Shown here piece after piece: positions 1 to 7,491 of a stretch of DNA of 24,257 nucleotides. The DNA comes from Flavobacteriales bacterium UBA7325 (GTDB lineage Bacteria; Bacteroidota; Bacteroidia; Flavobacteriales_D; Crocinitomicaceae), in NCBI GenBank assembly GCA_002471375.1, contig DKPV01000066.1, forward strand, positions 1-24,257. Direction: 5' to 3'. Within the stretch, counting starts at the first letter, position 1. Every line of letters begins with the position of its first letter. The notes beneath the pieces were generated by a model. It did no database searches, had not been told where the DNA came from, and was given only the letters and a program-made list of their open reading frames with translations. The translations under genes and the position numbers were made by a program.

Positions 1-2231
1 TCTGTGCATTCGCGACATACAACTGCCGGGTTTGATTCGCCCATTCCTTTTGATGTAACTCGTTTAGGGTTAGAGATAACTTTTTGAATGTATTTCATTG
101 CAGCTTTAGCTCTTCTCTGTGATAAGCGCTGGTTGTAATCCTCAGTTCCTCGTTCATCGGTATAGGACAGTAATTCGATACTTAATTCAGGATTATCAGT
201 TAAGAGCTTGATCACACTCTTCATAATTCCTTGCTCAGAATTTCTAATGGCCGATTTGTCATAGTTGTAATAGATAATATATTTCTCAAGTTCGATATCT
301 ACACTCGCAATCACTGGTGTTTTATCAAGCTCGTAGCTCACTGAAATCATTCCGTTAGTGCCAAGGCGAGTAGTATAGTCTGCTGTCTTAGAATCGTATC
401 CAGGTGCGCTAATTGTAAACGATAACTCCATATTGTCACCTGGTTTGAAATCTCCTAATTTAGGCGAGACAAACTTACCACCTGAAGCCGAGTTCATTTT
501 GCAAATTTCCCCACCAGTAGTTTTATTAAACATAGTGATCGTTGCTCCATTGATTTCGTCCTTCGTCTCCGTGTCTGAAAGAACTCCTTCTAGCCAATAC
601 TGCCCATTGTAATAGATGCGCTCCAAATGTGATGATTTTTTATCACATGTAGTGGTAATCTCTTCGGTGTAGAGTTCATCTCCAGTTACTTTATTTGTCA
701 TCTTATATACATACGTCTGACATGGATCAAGAACTTGATAAAAGGCCTTACGCTTCACAAGAACATCATATGCTTCGTTAGTGGCTTTGTTCACAAGTGA
801 CACCTCAATTTCAAGTTCTTCAGCGTCATCCGTTAGGTCGATCACCATTCCTGAAAGCGCAATGATTTCTGCCGCGGTATTAAGGGAGCTATTATTGAGA
901 TGATAAATATCGTTATCACCTAATCCTGATTTTCTATGTGAAGAGAAATACGCATCTTCTCCAGTACTCGTAATCGAAAAGAAAATATCATCACCACCAG
1001 AGTTGATTGGGTACCCCATGTTCTCTGCGGAGCTGGCTTGTCCTAACTCATCCACATTTGCGCGCATGATATCAAAACCTCCCATACTTTTATCTCCATT
1101 AGAAGCATAGTAAAGATACTTGCCATCTAATGAAAGAAACGGTGCGTCTTCATCTTCGATCGAATTGATTCCCTCACCAAGGTTAATTGGCTTTGACCAA
1201 CTTCCGTCAGAACCTTTACGCATTGACCATAAATCGCGGCCTCCATGTCCTCCTTTTCGATCAGAAGAAAAAATAATTAAGGTGGTATCCTCTGAACTCA
1301 CGTAATGCGGTTCCCAAGATTTCGAATTTAGCTTATCATGCTCAATGCCAGCGATAGATGCGAATTCATCCTTAGTGAATTCACTCGTAAACAGGTTCCC
1401 ATTGCCTTCAGTGTCACTATAAACATAAAGTTTATCCATGTTAGAAGTAAGTGAAACACTTGCTTCATTATTCGTCGCTGAACACAGATCCAATCGCTGA
1501 GGGTCTAACCAGTTACCATCTAAATCCTTCACACTTAAAAAGATGTCTTCTGGAAATGAATTGTCAATTGGATACATGTTTTTTGATTGATCAATATTGG
1601 CCCATTGGCGACGTGATGTAAAGTATAACTCCTGACCATTTGCTGAAATCACAGGACTATATTCTGCCGATTCAGAATTTATTGGGCCATCTATAATTGT
1701 GACATTAGCATCGATTGGCCGAGCCATTAAATCACTAGCTACTTTACATTGCTTCAATCTAAGTTCAGCTTCTTTTACGAGAATTGAGCGTTTTGTCGAT
1801 AGATCAAGAAAGGCTTTGTAATGCTTCTCGGCATTTGGGATGTCCTCCAGGAACTGATAAGCAGCAGCTGTATGGAAGTAGACGTCATTGGTAACATTTG
1901 ATTCCGCAGAAAGCAAGCTCAATTTCCCCTGAACCGGATCAATTGTTTTATTGAAGTACTCAAGTGCTTTGATATGATCCTTTGCACTGTACAGCGTACA
2001 AAATCCTTTGAGATAGTTATAGTATGCATTCTTTGAATCCATTTCAAGCAACTCATCAATTACCTTATCTGCATCATAGAGGTATCCGTCAATAATTAAG
2101 ACAACCGCCATCTCCAGAACTTGTTGCTCCTCCATGGAAGGTTTATCTGGATTCGGTCCTTGTCCAAAGAGCAGAAAGGGTGCCAAGAACAAACTTAAAA
2201 TGAATAGCGATAATTTATTTCTTAAAATCAT
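1..2231 (-). CDS. PorE-like TPR / PD40 beta-propeller / OmpA-domain protein (C-terminus cut by window edge)
   Basis: Translating the minus strand from the ATG at 2231 gives an open frame to base 1 (743 complete codons, no stop), so the last few residues lie outside. Residues 1-23 form a Sec signal peptide ending FLLFG|Q, with no lipobox cysteine. A helical TPR-like region (about 30-160) is followed by PD40-type propeller repeats (YSPVISANGQELYFTSRR near 185, DAPFLSLDGKYLYYASNG near 356, DDIFFS near 410). Next come beta-sandwich regions of carboxypeptidase-regulatory type (about 450-630, e.g. LEGVLSDTETKDEINGATI). The C-terminal OmpA domain (from about 640) carries YTDERG and NQRLSQRRAKAAM, the peptidoglycan-binding signature. 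This order matches PorE of the type IX secretion system, which is a periplasmic peptidoglycan-binding component, but the architecture is common in Bacteroidota and PorE itself is a lipoprotein. An anchoring role between envelope and peptidoglycan is inferred; the exact orthology is not certain. Confidence 0.85.
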   Translation of the reverse strand, partial: MILRNKLSLFILSLFLAPFLLFGQGPNPDKPSMEEQQVLEMAVVLIIDGYLYDADKVIDELLEMDSKNAYYNYLKGFCTLYSAKDHIKALEYFNKTIDPVQGKLSLLSAESNVTNDVYFHTAAAYQFLEDIPNAEKHYKAFLDLSTKRSILVKEAELRLKQCKVASDLMARPIDANVTIIDGPINSESAEYSPVISANGQELYFTSRRQWANIDQSKNMYPIDNSFPEDIFLSVKDLDGNWLDPQRLDLCSATNNEASVSLTSNMDKLYVYSDTEGNGNLFTSEFTKDEFASIAGIEHDKLNSKSWEPHYVSSEDTTLIIFSSDRKGGHGGRDLWSMRKGSDGSWSKPINLGEGINSIEDEDAPFLSLDGKYLYYASNGDKSMGGFDIMRANVDELGQASSAENMGYPINSGGDDIFFSITSTGEDAYFSSHRKSGLGDNDIYHLNNSSLNTAAEIIALSGMVIDLTDDAEELEIEVSLVNKATNEAYDVLVKRKAFYQVLDPCQTYVYKMTNKVTGDELYTEEITTTCDKKSSHLERIYYNGQYWLEGVLSDTETKDEINGATITMFNKTTGGEICKMNSASGGKFVSPKLGDFKPGDNMELSFTISAPGYDSKTADYTTRLGTNGMISVSYELDKTPVIASVDIELEKYIIYYNYDKSAIRNSEQGIMKSVIKLLTDNPELSIELLSYTDERGTEDYNQRLSQRRAKAAMKYIQKVISNPKRVTSKGMGESNPAVVCRECT

Positions 2232-2283
2232 AAAGAAGAGTATTTTAAATTCGCTGCAAGTATAAATAAAATGAGACCCGGAA

Positions 2284-2291
2284 CAAAATTA
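2284..2291 (-). promoter_or_regulatory. Bacteroidota -7 element upstream of the PorE-like gene
   Basis: The minus strand reads TAATTTTG, a perfect TAnnTTTG, which would give a leader of about 50 bases before the ATG at 2231. No clear TTTG was seen at the -33 position, so the call rests on the -7 box and its location. Confidence 0.5.
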
Positions 2292-2347
2292 TTAAGTGCG
2301 GATCTAAGGATTAAAATGTGAAATTTTAAACTAAAATCATTAAACGC

Positions 2348-2355
2348 TATTTTTG
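2348..2355 (+). promoter_or_regulatory. Bacteroidota -7 element upstream of the small lipoprotein ORF
   Basis: The plus strand reads TATTTTTG (TAnnTTTG, perfect), 33 bases before the ATG at 2389. There is no good -33 TTTG. It is divergent from the promoter at 2284-2291, so the two boxes would share the 2232-2388 intergenic region. Confidence 0.45.
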
Positions 2356-2388
2356 ATTTAATCATAATTTCAACTAATGCGAGTCTTT

Positions 2389-2508
2389 ATGTTAAAACAT
2401 CTCTATTTTCTGTCACTAAGTTTTCTACTCTTTTCATGCGCTGAAGCCGCAGATCCAAAGGCGTATAGTGAACCAAAAGAACCATTTGTTGTTCTTGTTA
2501 GAGCTTAA
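2389..2508 (+). CDS. small putative lipoprotein (39 aa)
   Basis: This short open frame begins with a signal peptide of the lipoprotein type: MLKHLYFLSLSFLLFSC, i.e. a charged start, a hydrophobic run and an LFSC lipobox with Cys17. A mature tail of only 22 residues follows (CAEAADPKAYSEP...). A perfect TAnnTTTG box sits upstream at 2348. Its TAA (2506-2508) shares three bases with the TAA of the decayed minus-strand gene (2505-2507), so the two frames meet tail to tail. I recognise no family. It may be a genuine small lipoprotein, comparable in size to bacteriocin-release or entericidin-type peptides though not visibly related to them. It may equally be the front remnant of a longer lipoprotein gene truncated by the deletion or insertion that joined it to its neighbour. 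Signal peptide and promoter are seen; function is unknown. Confidence 0.45.
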   Translation: MLKHLYFLSLSFLLFSCAEAADPKAYSEPKEPFVVLVRA

Positions 2509-3691
2509 AGTAAATCTTCGCTGTTAATTGGTTTTTTATTTTTCACTACGTTAAACCCAATATTTTTCTCTGTTAACCCAACTTCTTTTTTCGATGAGTA
2601 GAAAATATTGATTGGAATGTTCAATGCTCCAGCCATAAAGGTTCTGCCAAAAGCGAATAAAAAAGAAGTACTCAATTGCGCAGCCCCTCTTTTATCTCCA
2701 AATTTTGAATCAAAATTATACCCAGAGTTAAAATCGGAGAGTTCTGGAGCGATAAAATATCCGGACGTATAATATTCGGGATATAGCAGTTGATTACCTG
2801 GTTTTGAGAGGGCTTCGTTGACATAGGCTCCCCGGTCTGATTCACTCATATAATCTCCTCTAGCTAAATTGCCATAGCTCTCATGATTTTTGACAAAAAA
2901 TCTATTTGATGATTTCGAAATTCCAAAACCTGGACCAAATGCGAACTCTCAACCAGCTTTACCAAACCTAAATCCGTTAAAGATGGTAATTGTTGGTATC
3001 AATTTCCCTTGTTCTAATCCCGATATGTTGAAGATCCCTTCCACTAAAGCTGAAAAGTTCTCCGTCCCTACATATTGTCCTTCAATCTGATAGCCTATCA
3101 TACTAACTCAAGGGAAAATATCCATTCCCCCATGATTTTCAAGGCGAGTAGCGAACTCTTCTAGAGCTCTTACAAATATCCCATATCCCACTCGAGGTCC
3201 AGAATTATTTACTTTACCGAGGTTGGTGGAGGTTATCAATTCGTTTTTAAAATTCAAACTCTCGTAAAGTTCTTTTTGAACTTCAAGTCCATGCATTTCT
3301 CTGATGATTATTTCAGTCATTCGTTGTAATTCATTCTCCTGATAATTGAATTCATGCATTGCAGATTTAGCTACAACATTGTTCTTTACATCGATCAGTT
3401 TCAATGTGATGACAATTTTACGTCCGAGTAAATCGAAACTACCTGAGATCATACAATCTACATTCAGTTCGGCTCCTAATCGCACTAAGCAGGCTTTACT
3501 AAAGCATTTTGATTTGTAATCTGGGTTTGCCTCGAAAGACTCCTCCATGTCAAACTCATCATAGACACTATACTGGTTTAAATTAATTGGTTCACAGAAG
3601 GATGAGTCGTTGCGATGCCTGGATTTGACTGCGACATACTCACGAATCCAACCAATAAAAATGTGACGAATAATATACTTGATCGTTTCAT
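2505..3691 (-). pseudogene. decayed gene for a secreted CsgG-like plus outer-membrane-type protein
   Basis: The ATG at 3691 opens a good signal peptide (MKRSSILFVTFLLVGFVSMS), but that frame stops after 37 codons. The conserved body lies in another frame, from about 3620 to 2505, so there is a frameshift around 3610-3650, probably with loss of some N-terminal domain. In the body frame two TGA codons interrupt otherwise well-preserved protein. One is at 3108-3110 (after GGMDIFP). The other is at 2949-2951, in GKAG-stop-EFAFGP, where related proteins as I remember them have GWEFAFGP, i.e. TGG to TGA. The body joins a CsgG/FlgO-like part (KACLVRLGAELNVDCMISGS..., LIDVKNNVVAKS) to a C-terminal part ending in SFLFAFGRTFMAGALNIPIN, typical of a family of exported Bacteroidota proteins of about 400 residues. 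The total span would code for about 395 residues, matching. Many intact stretches suggest recent inactivation; base-calling error is a less likely alternative given three independent lesions. Confidence 0.8.
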
Positions 3692-3764
3692 AATATTTGT
3701 TTTTATTCTAAGTTACTCCACAGACCTAATCAATACTATGACTTAAGTTATATCCATAAAACAA

Positions 3765-3792
3765 AGCCCACTAAGAAAATTCTTAGCGGGCT
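3765..3792 (-). terminator. rho-independent terminator after mscL
   Basis: An inverted repeat (AGCCC-G-CTAAGAA on the minus strand against TTCTTAG-T-GGGCT, one G.U pair) has an AT-rich loop and is followed on the minus strand by TTGTTTT. It lies 25 bases past the mscL stop. Confidence 0.8.
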
Positions 3793-3817
3793 CCGTTGAA
3801 ACTTAAAAAAACGAATT

Positions 3818-4228
3818 CTATTTCTTCAATAAATCTCTGATCTCAGTAAGTAATTCTTGATCCATTGTTGGTGCTGGAGGAGCAGCAGGTGCCTCTTCAA
3901 CTTTCTTTTTCGATTTGTTGTACGCTTTCACAATCATGAACAAAACAAATCCAACAATAATTAGACTGATGATTGTATCAATCCAAGCTCCATATTGTAA
4001 GTTATTTGCTGGTGTTAGTACGTTTCCTTCAGCATCCAATACTTCAGGTGATAATTCATAAACTTTATCTGCAAAACTTGCACCACCAGTAAACACACCT
4101 ATTAATGGCATCATAATCATTGATACGAATCCTTTAACTACTGCGCCAACTGCACCAGCTAAAATTACGGCGATCGCTAGGTCAATGACATTGCCAGTCA
4201 AAATAAATTTCTTAAACTCTTTTAACAT
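3818..4228 (-). CDS. mscL: large-conductance mechanosensitive channel MscL
   Basis: MscL is an inner-membrane homopentamer that opens under high membrane tension to release solutes during osmotic downshock. The protein (136 aa from the chosen start) begins MLKEFKKFILTGNVIDLAIAV, the conserved amphipathic N-terminus and first helix, with the AGAVGAVVKGFV glycine/alanine pore pattern. After a periplasmic loop (about 55-85) come the second membrane helix (WIDTIISLIIVGFVLFMIV) and a cytoplasmic helix ending TMDQELLTEIRDLLKK. An in-frame ATG at 4255 exists, but I prefer 4228: the family starts at MLKEF, and a perfect promoter box lies at 4253-4260, which would put the longer start upstream of transcription. 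The loop is typical in size; the linker is rich in Pro and Ala. It is a single gene with its own promoter and terminator. Confidence 0.95.
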   Translation of the reverse strand: MLKEFKKFILTGNVIDLAIAVILAGAVGAVVKGFVSMIMMPLIGVFTGGASFADKVYELSPEVLDAEGNVLTPANNLQYGAWIDTIISLIIVGFVLFMIVKAYNKSKKKVEEAPAAPPAPTMDQELLTEIRDLLKK

Positions 4229-4252
4229 AATAAGGTTATTTTTTTGTTTTGT

Positions 4253-4260
4253 CAAACTTA
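4253..4260 (-). promoter_or_regulatory. promoter -7 element of mscL
   Basis: The minus strand reads TAAGTTTG (TAnnTTTG), about 25 bases upstream of the ATG at 4228. It overlaps the alternative ATG at 4255 and therefore argues for the shorter MscL. Confidence 0.6.
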
Positions 4261-4364
4261 CCTATAACTCTGAAATTACCTTGAGGAAAATCTAATAAAA
4301 TCGATAAGGTGACATGTTTGCTAGATGAGTAAACAGTTTGTGTTTGAAGCAGAAGAGTGGAAGT

Positions 4365-4970
4365 CTAACGCGAAAATGGCTGTCGATTGATCAACGATCG
4401 GCTTAACGTTACTTCGTCAGCATATTGGAGCTCCGAGCCCACAGCGACGCCTCGTGCTATGCTCGATATGATTACGTCGCTATCTTTTAATTTCTTGTAG
4501 ATAAAGAAATTTGTTGTGTCGCCTTCCATGGTAGCGCTCAATGCGAATACTACCTCAGAAACATCTCCATTTTCAACGCGATCAATAAGTTCAGGTATAG
4601 CTAAATCTGACGGGCCGATACCATCCATTGGGGATATTATTCCTCCTAATACATGGTAAACTCCTTTGTAAGTCTCTGTTGATTCAATTGCTAATACATC
4701 GCGAATATCTTCGACAATACAAATAAGCCGGTGATTACGATTAGGATTCGCACATATTGAACAAATCTCTTTATCCGAAACGTTCCCACAAGTCTTACAT
4801 TGCTTTATATTTTCCTTCATTTCTATGAACGAATCAGAAAATGCCGCGATTTCTTCGTTGGATCGGTTCATCAGCTGTAAGACCAATCTTAGAGCTGTTC
4901 TGCGCCCAATACCAGGAAGGGACGCCATTTGGTCAACTGCATTTTCGATATGCTTTGAAGGAATTTTCAC
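4365..4970 (-). CDS. recR: recombination mediator protein RecR
   Basis: RecR works with RecO (and RecF) to load RecA on gapped, SSB-coated DNA. The 201-residue protein has the usual length and order. A helix-hairpin-helix region contains SLPGIGRRTALRLVLQLM (about 17-34). The zinc finger is CKTCGNVSDKEICSIC (about 57-72). The Toprim domain begins at ICIVEDIRDVLAIEST and contains HVLGGIISPMDGIGPSDL. The C-terminal GVAVGSELQYADEVTLSRSL motif is complete. The start is GTG at 4970: family members begin at or very near the PSK..ENAV motif, so no longer N-terminus is expected. A perfect TAnnTTTG box ends only four bases before the GTG, so the mRNA may be leaderless. It is divergent from smpB. Confidence 0.97.
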   Translation of the reverse strand: MKIPSKHIENAVDQMASLPGIGRRTALRLVLQLMNRSNEEIAAFSDSFIEMKENIKQCKTCGNVSDKEICSICANPNRNHRLICIVEDIRDVLAIESTETYKGVYHVLGGIISPMDGIGPSDLAIPELIDRVENGDVSEVVFALSATMEGDTTNFFIYKKLKDSDVIISSIARGVAVGSELQYADEVTLSRSLINRQPFSR

Positions 4971-4974
4971 AGCG

Positions 4975-4982
4975 CAAAGTTA
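4975..4982 (-). promoter_or_regulatory. promoter -7 element of recR, nearly abutting the start codon
   Basis: The minus strand reads TAACTTTG (TAnnTTTG). The last base of the box is only four bases from the GTG start at 4970, implying a start of transcription at or next to the start codon. No TTTG is seen at -33. Confidence 0.45.
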
Positions 4983-5016
4983 CGAATTCATACGAGCGCT
5001 ATTTGCTAAGAAGTAT

Positions 5017-5024
5017 TACTTTTG
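5017..5024 (+). promoter_or_regulatory. promoter -7 element of smpB
   Basis: The plus strand reads TACTTTTG (TAnnTTTG), 19 bases before the GTG at 5044, predicting a leader of about 15 bases. A TTTG at 5002-5005 is too close (11-base gap) to be a standard -33 element. Confidence 0.55.
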
Positions 5025-5043
5025 CATATATAATTCTTAACAA

Positions 5044-5499
5044 GTGCAACCCAAGATTAACATACAGAACAAGAAGGCTCGATTTGAATATCATTTAATT
5101 GATAAATATATTGCTGGAATCAAGCTTACGGGTACTGAAATAAAAAGTATTCGTGAGAGCAAGGCGAGTATTGTTGAGGCTTATTGTGTTTTTCAAGATG
5201 GTGAAGTGTTTATCAGAAACATGAACATTCAATCATATGCAAATGGTTCGTTCAATGTTCACAGGCCTAGAGGAGATCGAAAGCTGTTGTTAAATCGTAA
5301 GGAGATTGATAAGATTGAGAAATTCTTGAAGGACAAGGGGAATGCTTTAATCCCTGTTCGTATGTTTATCAATGAAAAAGGATGGGCAAAGATCGAAATT
5401 GCTTGTGCTAAAGGAAAGAAACTCCATGATAAACGCCAGGATCTGCGAGAAAAGGACGACAAGCGTTCAATGGATCGGGCGATGAAAAGTTTCAAGTAA
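5044..5499 (+). CDS. smpB: SsrA-binding protein SmpB
   Basis: SmpB binds tmRNA and brings it to stalled ribosomes for trans-translation. The 151-residue product has the standard fold signatures: the N-terminal NKKARFEYHLIDKYIAGIKLTGTEIKSIR, the central YANGSFNVHRPRGDRKLLLN, and the C-terminal KGKKLHDKRQDLREKDDKRSMDRAMK tail, which mimics the missing codon and anticodon in the ribosome. The start is GTG at 5044: an in-frame TAA at 5038-5040 excludes anything further upstream, and the family begins a few residues before NKKA. It converges with the J-domain gene (7 bases between the ends) and is divergent from recR. Confidence 0.97.
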   Translation: MQPKINIQNKKARFEYHLIDKYIAGIKLTGTEIKSIRESKASIVEAYCVFQDGEVFIRNMNIQSYANGSFNVHRPRGDRKLLLNRKEIDKIEKFLKDKGNALIPVRMFINEKGWAKIEIACAKGKKLHDKRQDLREKDDKRSMDRAMKSFK

Positions 5500-5506
5500 A
5501 CCTATT

Positions 5507-6388
5507 TTATAGGAAGCCTGCTGTCAGTAGGTGTGCCCACCTATCTCCCGTAAAGAAAATCAAGAGTATTATTCCATTGACTCCATAATAACACGTATGG
5601 AATAGTATGGTAAAACCAATTGTTTTTCTCTTGTAAAGAAAGGTGGTAATTGGCAATAGCAATAGAAGTACAACTCCAAGATAGTTAGCAAACATGGTGT
5701 AGTGAATAGGGTAGTAGGTGTGTTCAATTTTACCAATGGCTACAACTCGAATAGGTTGATGGAAAATCCAACTGGTCTCTATATCTACACTTGAAGCACG
5801 GCCGTAAAGGTTGTAATTCATACGTGAAACCCAATGTCTATAACCTCTTTTAGTTTGAACCACACCAACAGATTCTCCGTTACCACCATAAGCTCGATTT
5901 AAAGAATAATGAGTAATGTCATCCTTTTCAAAATGGTGCGGTAAAAATTGATCAAGTAGCATGGATACAGCCATAATTGTCCCAACTATTGCAGAAATCT
6001 TCATCAATCGCCATAATCGTCCGGTTGTTAGACGATAATAGTATCTGTCGTTTTCGAGTTGCTCTTTTCGTTGCTGCTCTTCAAATCTTTCTTTAGCTTC
6101 TTTGACTCGCTCTCGATGCTGTCTTGCCGCTTCTGCAGCGTCTGTAGGTTTTGGAGCTCCTGATTTCTTTGTGCCAGCTGATCGTTGAATAGTAGATCTC
6201 GGGGCCGGACGTTTTCCAGTGAGAATTTCATAGGCTTCGGTTATGGAAAGAAATTTTGCTGCTGCTGCTGCACTAGGATTCTTGTCGGGATGATATTGCA
6301 TCACAAGTTTCCTATACTTCTTACGTACTTCCTCTTCAGTCGCCGCAACAGGCAACCCTAGCTTCCTATAGTACCTTCCTAGTGACAC
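5507..6388 (-). CDS. membrane-anchored J-domain (DnaJ-like) protein
   Basis: The N-terminus (about 5-62) is a J domain: YYRKLGL, then EVRKKYRKLVMQYHPDKNP with the intact HPD motif that stimulates Hsp70 ATPase, then KFLSITEAYEIL. A charged helical linker follows (about 85-115, AEAARQHRERVKEAKERFEEQQRKEQL). Three hydrophobic segments come next: ISAIVGTIMAVSMLLDQFL, YLGVVLLLLLPITTFLY and FTILFHTCYYGVNGIILLIFF. Between the first two is a loop of about 90 residues rich in Tyr and aromatics. There are no Gly/Phe-rich or zinc-finger regions, so this is a class III J protein that probably recruits DnaK to the inner membrane; the client is unknown. The start is GTG at 6388, 23 bases inside the end of the menE-like gene, so the two are probably cotranscribed and perhaps translationally coupled. 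The J domain reaches almost to the N-terminus, leaving little room for a different start. Confidence 0.85.
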   Translation of the reverse strand: MSLGRYYRKLGLPVAATEEEVRKKYRKLVMQYHPDKNPSAAAAAKFLSITEAYEILTGKRPAPRSTIQRSAGTKKSGAPKPTDAAEAARQHRERVKEAKERFEEQQRKEQLENDRYYYRLTTGRLWRLMKISAIVGTIMAVSMLLDQFLPHHFEKDDITHYSLNRAYGGNGESVGVVQTKRGYRHWVSRMNYNLYGRASSVDIETSWIFHQPIRVVAIGKIEHTYYPIHYTMFANYLGVVLLLLLPITTFLYKRKTIGFTILFHTCYYGVNGIILLIFFTGDRWAHLLTAGFL

Positions 6389-7379
6389 GGTCTTGCGCTT
6401 TTAGTGTTGTGTTTCGATCAAGCTTTCCACTTGCGGTATAGCTAAATTTTTGGTGCAGGTGAATTTCCTTTGGAGATTTGATGTTTCCAAGGCAAGCTAG
6501 CAACTGATCCTTAGTTAAGTCAGTATTCACGCACTCTAGATGAAGAATTAGCTTTCTCCCTAGTTTTTCATCATTTGTACTACCAATAAAAAAGGGTTGT
6601 GAGATGAGTTCAGCTAATAGAGACTCAATTTCTTCAGGATGAATTTTGATACCACCACTATTGATCACAAAATCGCTCCTTCCGAGCCATTTAAAATTGT
6701 GTTCCGAACGAAGCTCTACAATGTCATTTGTGTTCAGCTCATGTACACCAATTTCGGGTGCATCAATGACAAGGGTTTTATCCTGTGTTGTGCTAACTGA
6801 TATTCCTGGCAATGTCGAAAATGATTCCTCTAGCGGTTTATTGAGACTTCGCATCGCGATATGTGAGATGGTCTCCGTCATACCAAAAGTATGAAATGCT
6901 TGACCTTTAAAGGATGTTAAACTCTTAATTAATAGTTTATTAACAGGGGCACCGCCGATAATTAACTTCTTAATAAAATCCAATTTACTAGGCTTGTTTT
7001 CGAGGCATCCTTCGACTTGTAAAGGAACCATGGCAGCGAAATCAATTTCATTCTCAAGATTAACTAATGGAGTGGAAGATACGTCAGCTACAAATAGTTT
7101 AAGTCCAAGCACGATAGATCGAACAATCATCATTCTCCCCCCAATTGTATCGGTTGATAAACAGAGTAGGGAAGAATCTCCACTTTTCAAGCCTAGGTGA
7201 GTGCCAGTTGCAATTGCAGAGGCCTTCATGTAAGATTTAGAAAGTTTTATAGTCTTAGGACTGCCGGTAGATCCTGAAGTCTGAACTTCGATGAATGTAT
7301 TTCCGGTATGCCACTCATCAACAAATGAATTAACATTATCAATTATTGATTGGTTATTTGTGATGAATTGAATTGGCAT
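6366..7379 (-). CDS. menE: AMP-dependent ligase, o-succinylbenzoate-CoA ligase-like (MenE)
   Basis: This is an adenylate-forming enzyme of the ANL superfamily. MenE joins CoA to o-succinylbenzoate in menaquinone synthesis, the respiratory quinone of Bacteroidota. Visible motifs are the phosphate-binding TSGSTGSPKTIKLS (about 34-47), FHTFGMTETISHIA (about 164-177), WLGRSDFVINSGGIKIHPEEIE (hinge and A8 region), and the C-terminal YTASGKLDR with the catalytic lysine. At 337 residues it is much shorter than typical acyl-CoA synthetases of 500 or more, as is usual for MenE in this phylum. No other men gene is in the window, so the substrate is inferred from size and motif similarity; another small acyl-CoA or aryl-CoA ligase is possible. 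The J-domain gene overlaps its 3' end. The ATG at 7379 follows a weak TACTTTTA box on the minus strand. Confidence 0.8.
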   Translation of the reverse strand: MPIQFITNNQSIIDNVNSFVDEWHTGNTFIEVQTSGSTGSPKTIKLSKSYMKASAIATGTHLGLKSGDSSLLCLSTDTIGGRMMIVRSIVLGLKLFVADVSSTPLVNLENEIDFAAMVPLQVEGCLENKPSKLDFIKKLIIGGAPVNKLLIKSLTSFKGQAFHTFGMTETISHIAMRSLNKPLEESFSTLPGISVSTTQDKTLVIDAPEIGVHELNTNDIVELRSEHNFKWLGRSDFVINSGGIKIHPEEIESLLAELISQPFFIGSTNDEKLGRKLILHLECVNTDLTKDQLLACLGNIKSPKEIHLHQKFSYTASGKLDRNTTLKAQDRVTRKVL

Positions 7380-7436
7380 TCAGCTTTGGAATGAATTTTG
7401 GAATAAAAGTAACAACTTTACAAGAGTGTACCAGAT

Positions 7437-7466
7437 TTTGAATTTTTCAACTGTAGTTAATTTTGT
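7437..7466 (+). promoter_or_regulatory. complete Bacteroidota promoter of the thioredoxin gene
   Basis: TTTG at 7437-7440, an 18-base gap, and TAATTTTG at 7459-7466 make a full TTTG / TAnnTTTG promoter, the best in this window. The predicted leader before the ATG at 7492 is about 20 bases. Confidence 0.75.
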
Positions 7467-7491
7467 AATTTAACGCTTTAAATAATTAATA

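Noticed and set aside
2890..3090. A 66-residue plus-strand frame.
   Set aside because: It is the antisense of the conserved body of the decayed minus-strand gene and has no signal, motif or promoter of its own.
2949..3110. Two in-frame TGA codons might be recoded (as Trp or selenocysteine) rather than stops.
   Set aside because: The GT2 gene (ends 23608) uses TGA as its stop, Trp is written TGG throughout, no SECIS-like hairpin was noticed, and the same gene also carries a frameshift.
4229..4255. A longer MscL starting at 4255.
   Set aside because: The family begins at MLKEF, and the promoter box at 4253-4260 overlaps this ATG.
5501..5513. Short hairpin CCTAT-TTT-ATAGG between smpB and the J-domain gene.
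   Set aside because: The stem is only 5 bp, AT-rich and has no T run, so it is too weak to call a terminator.
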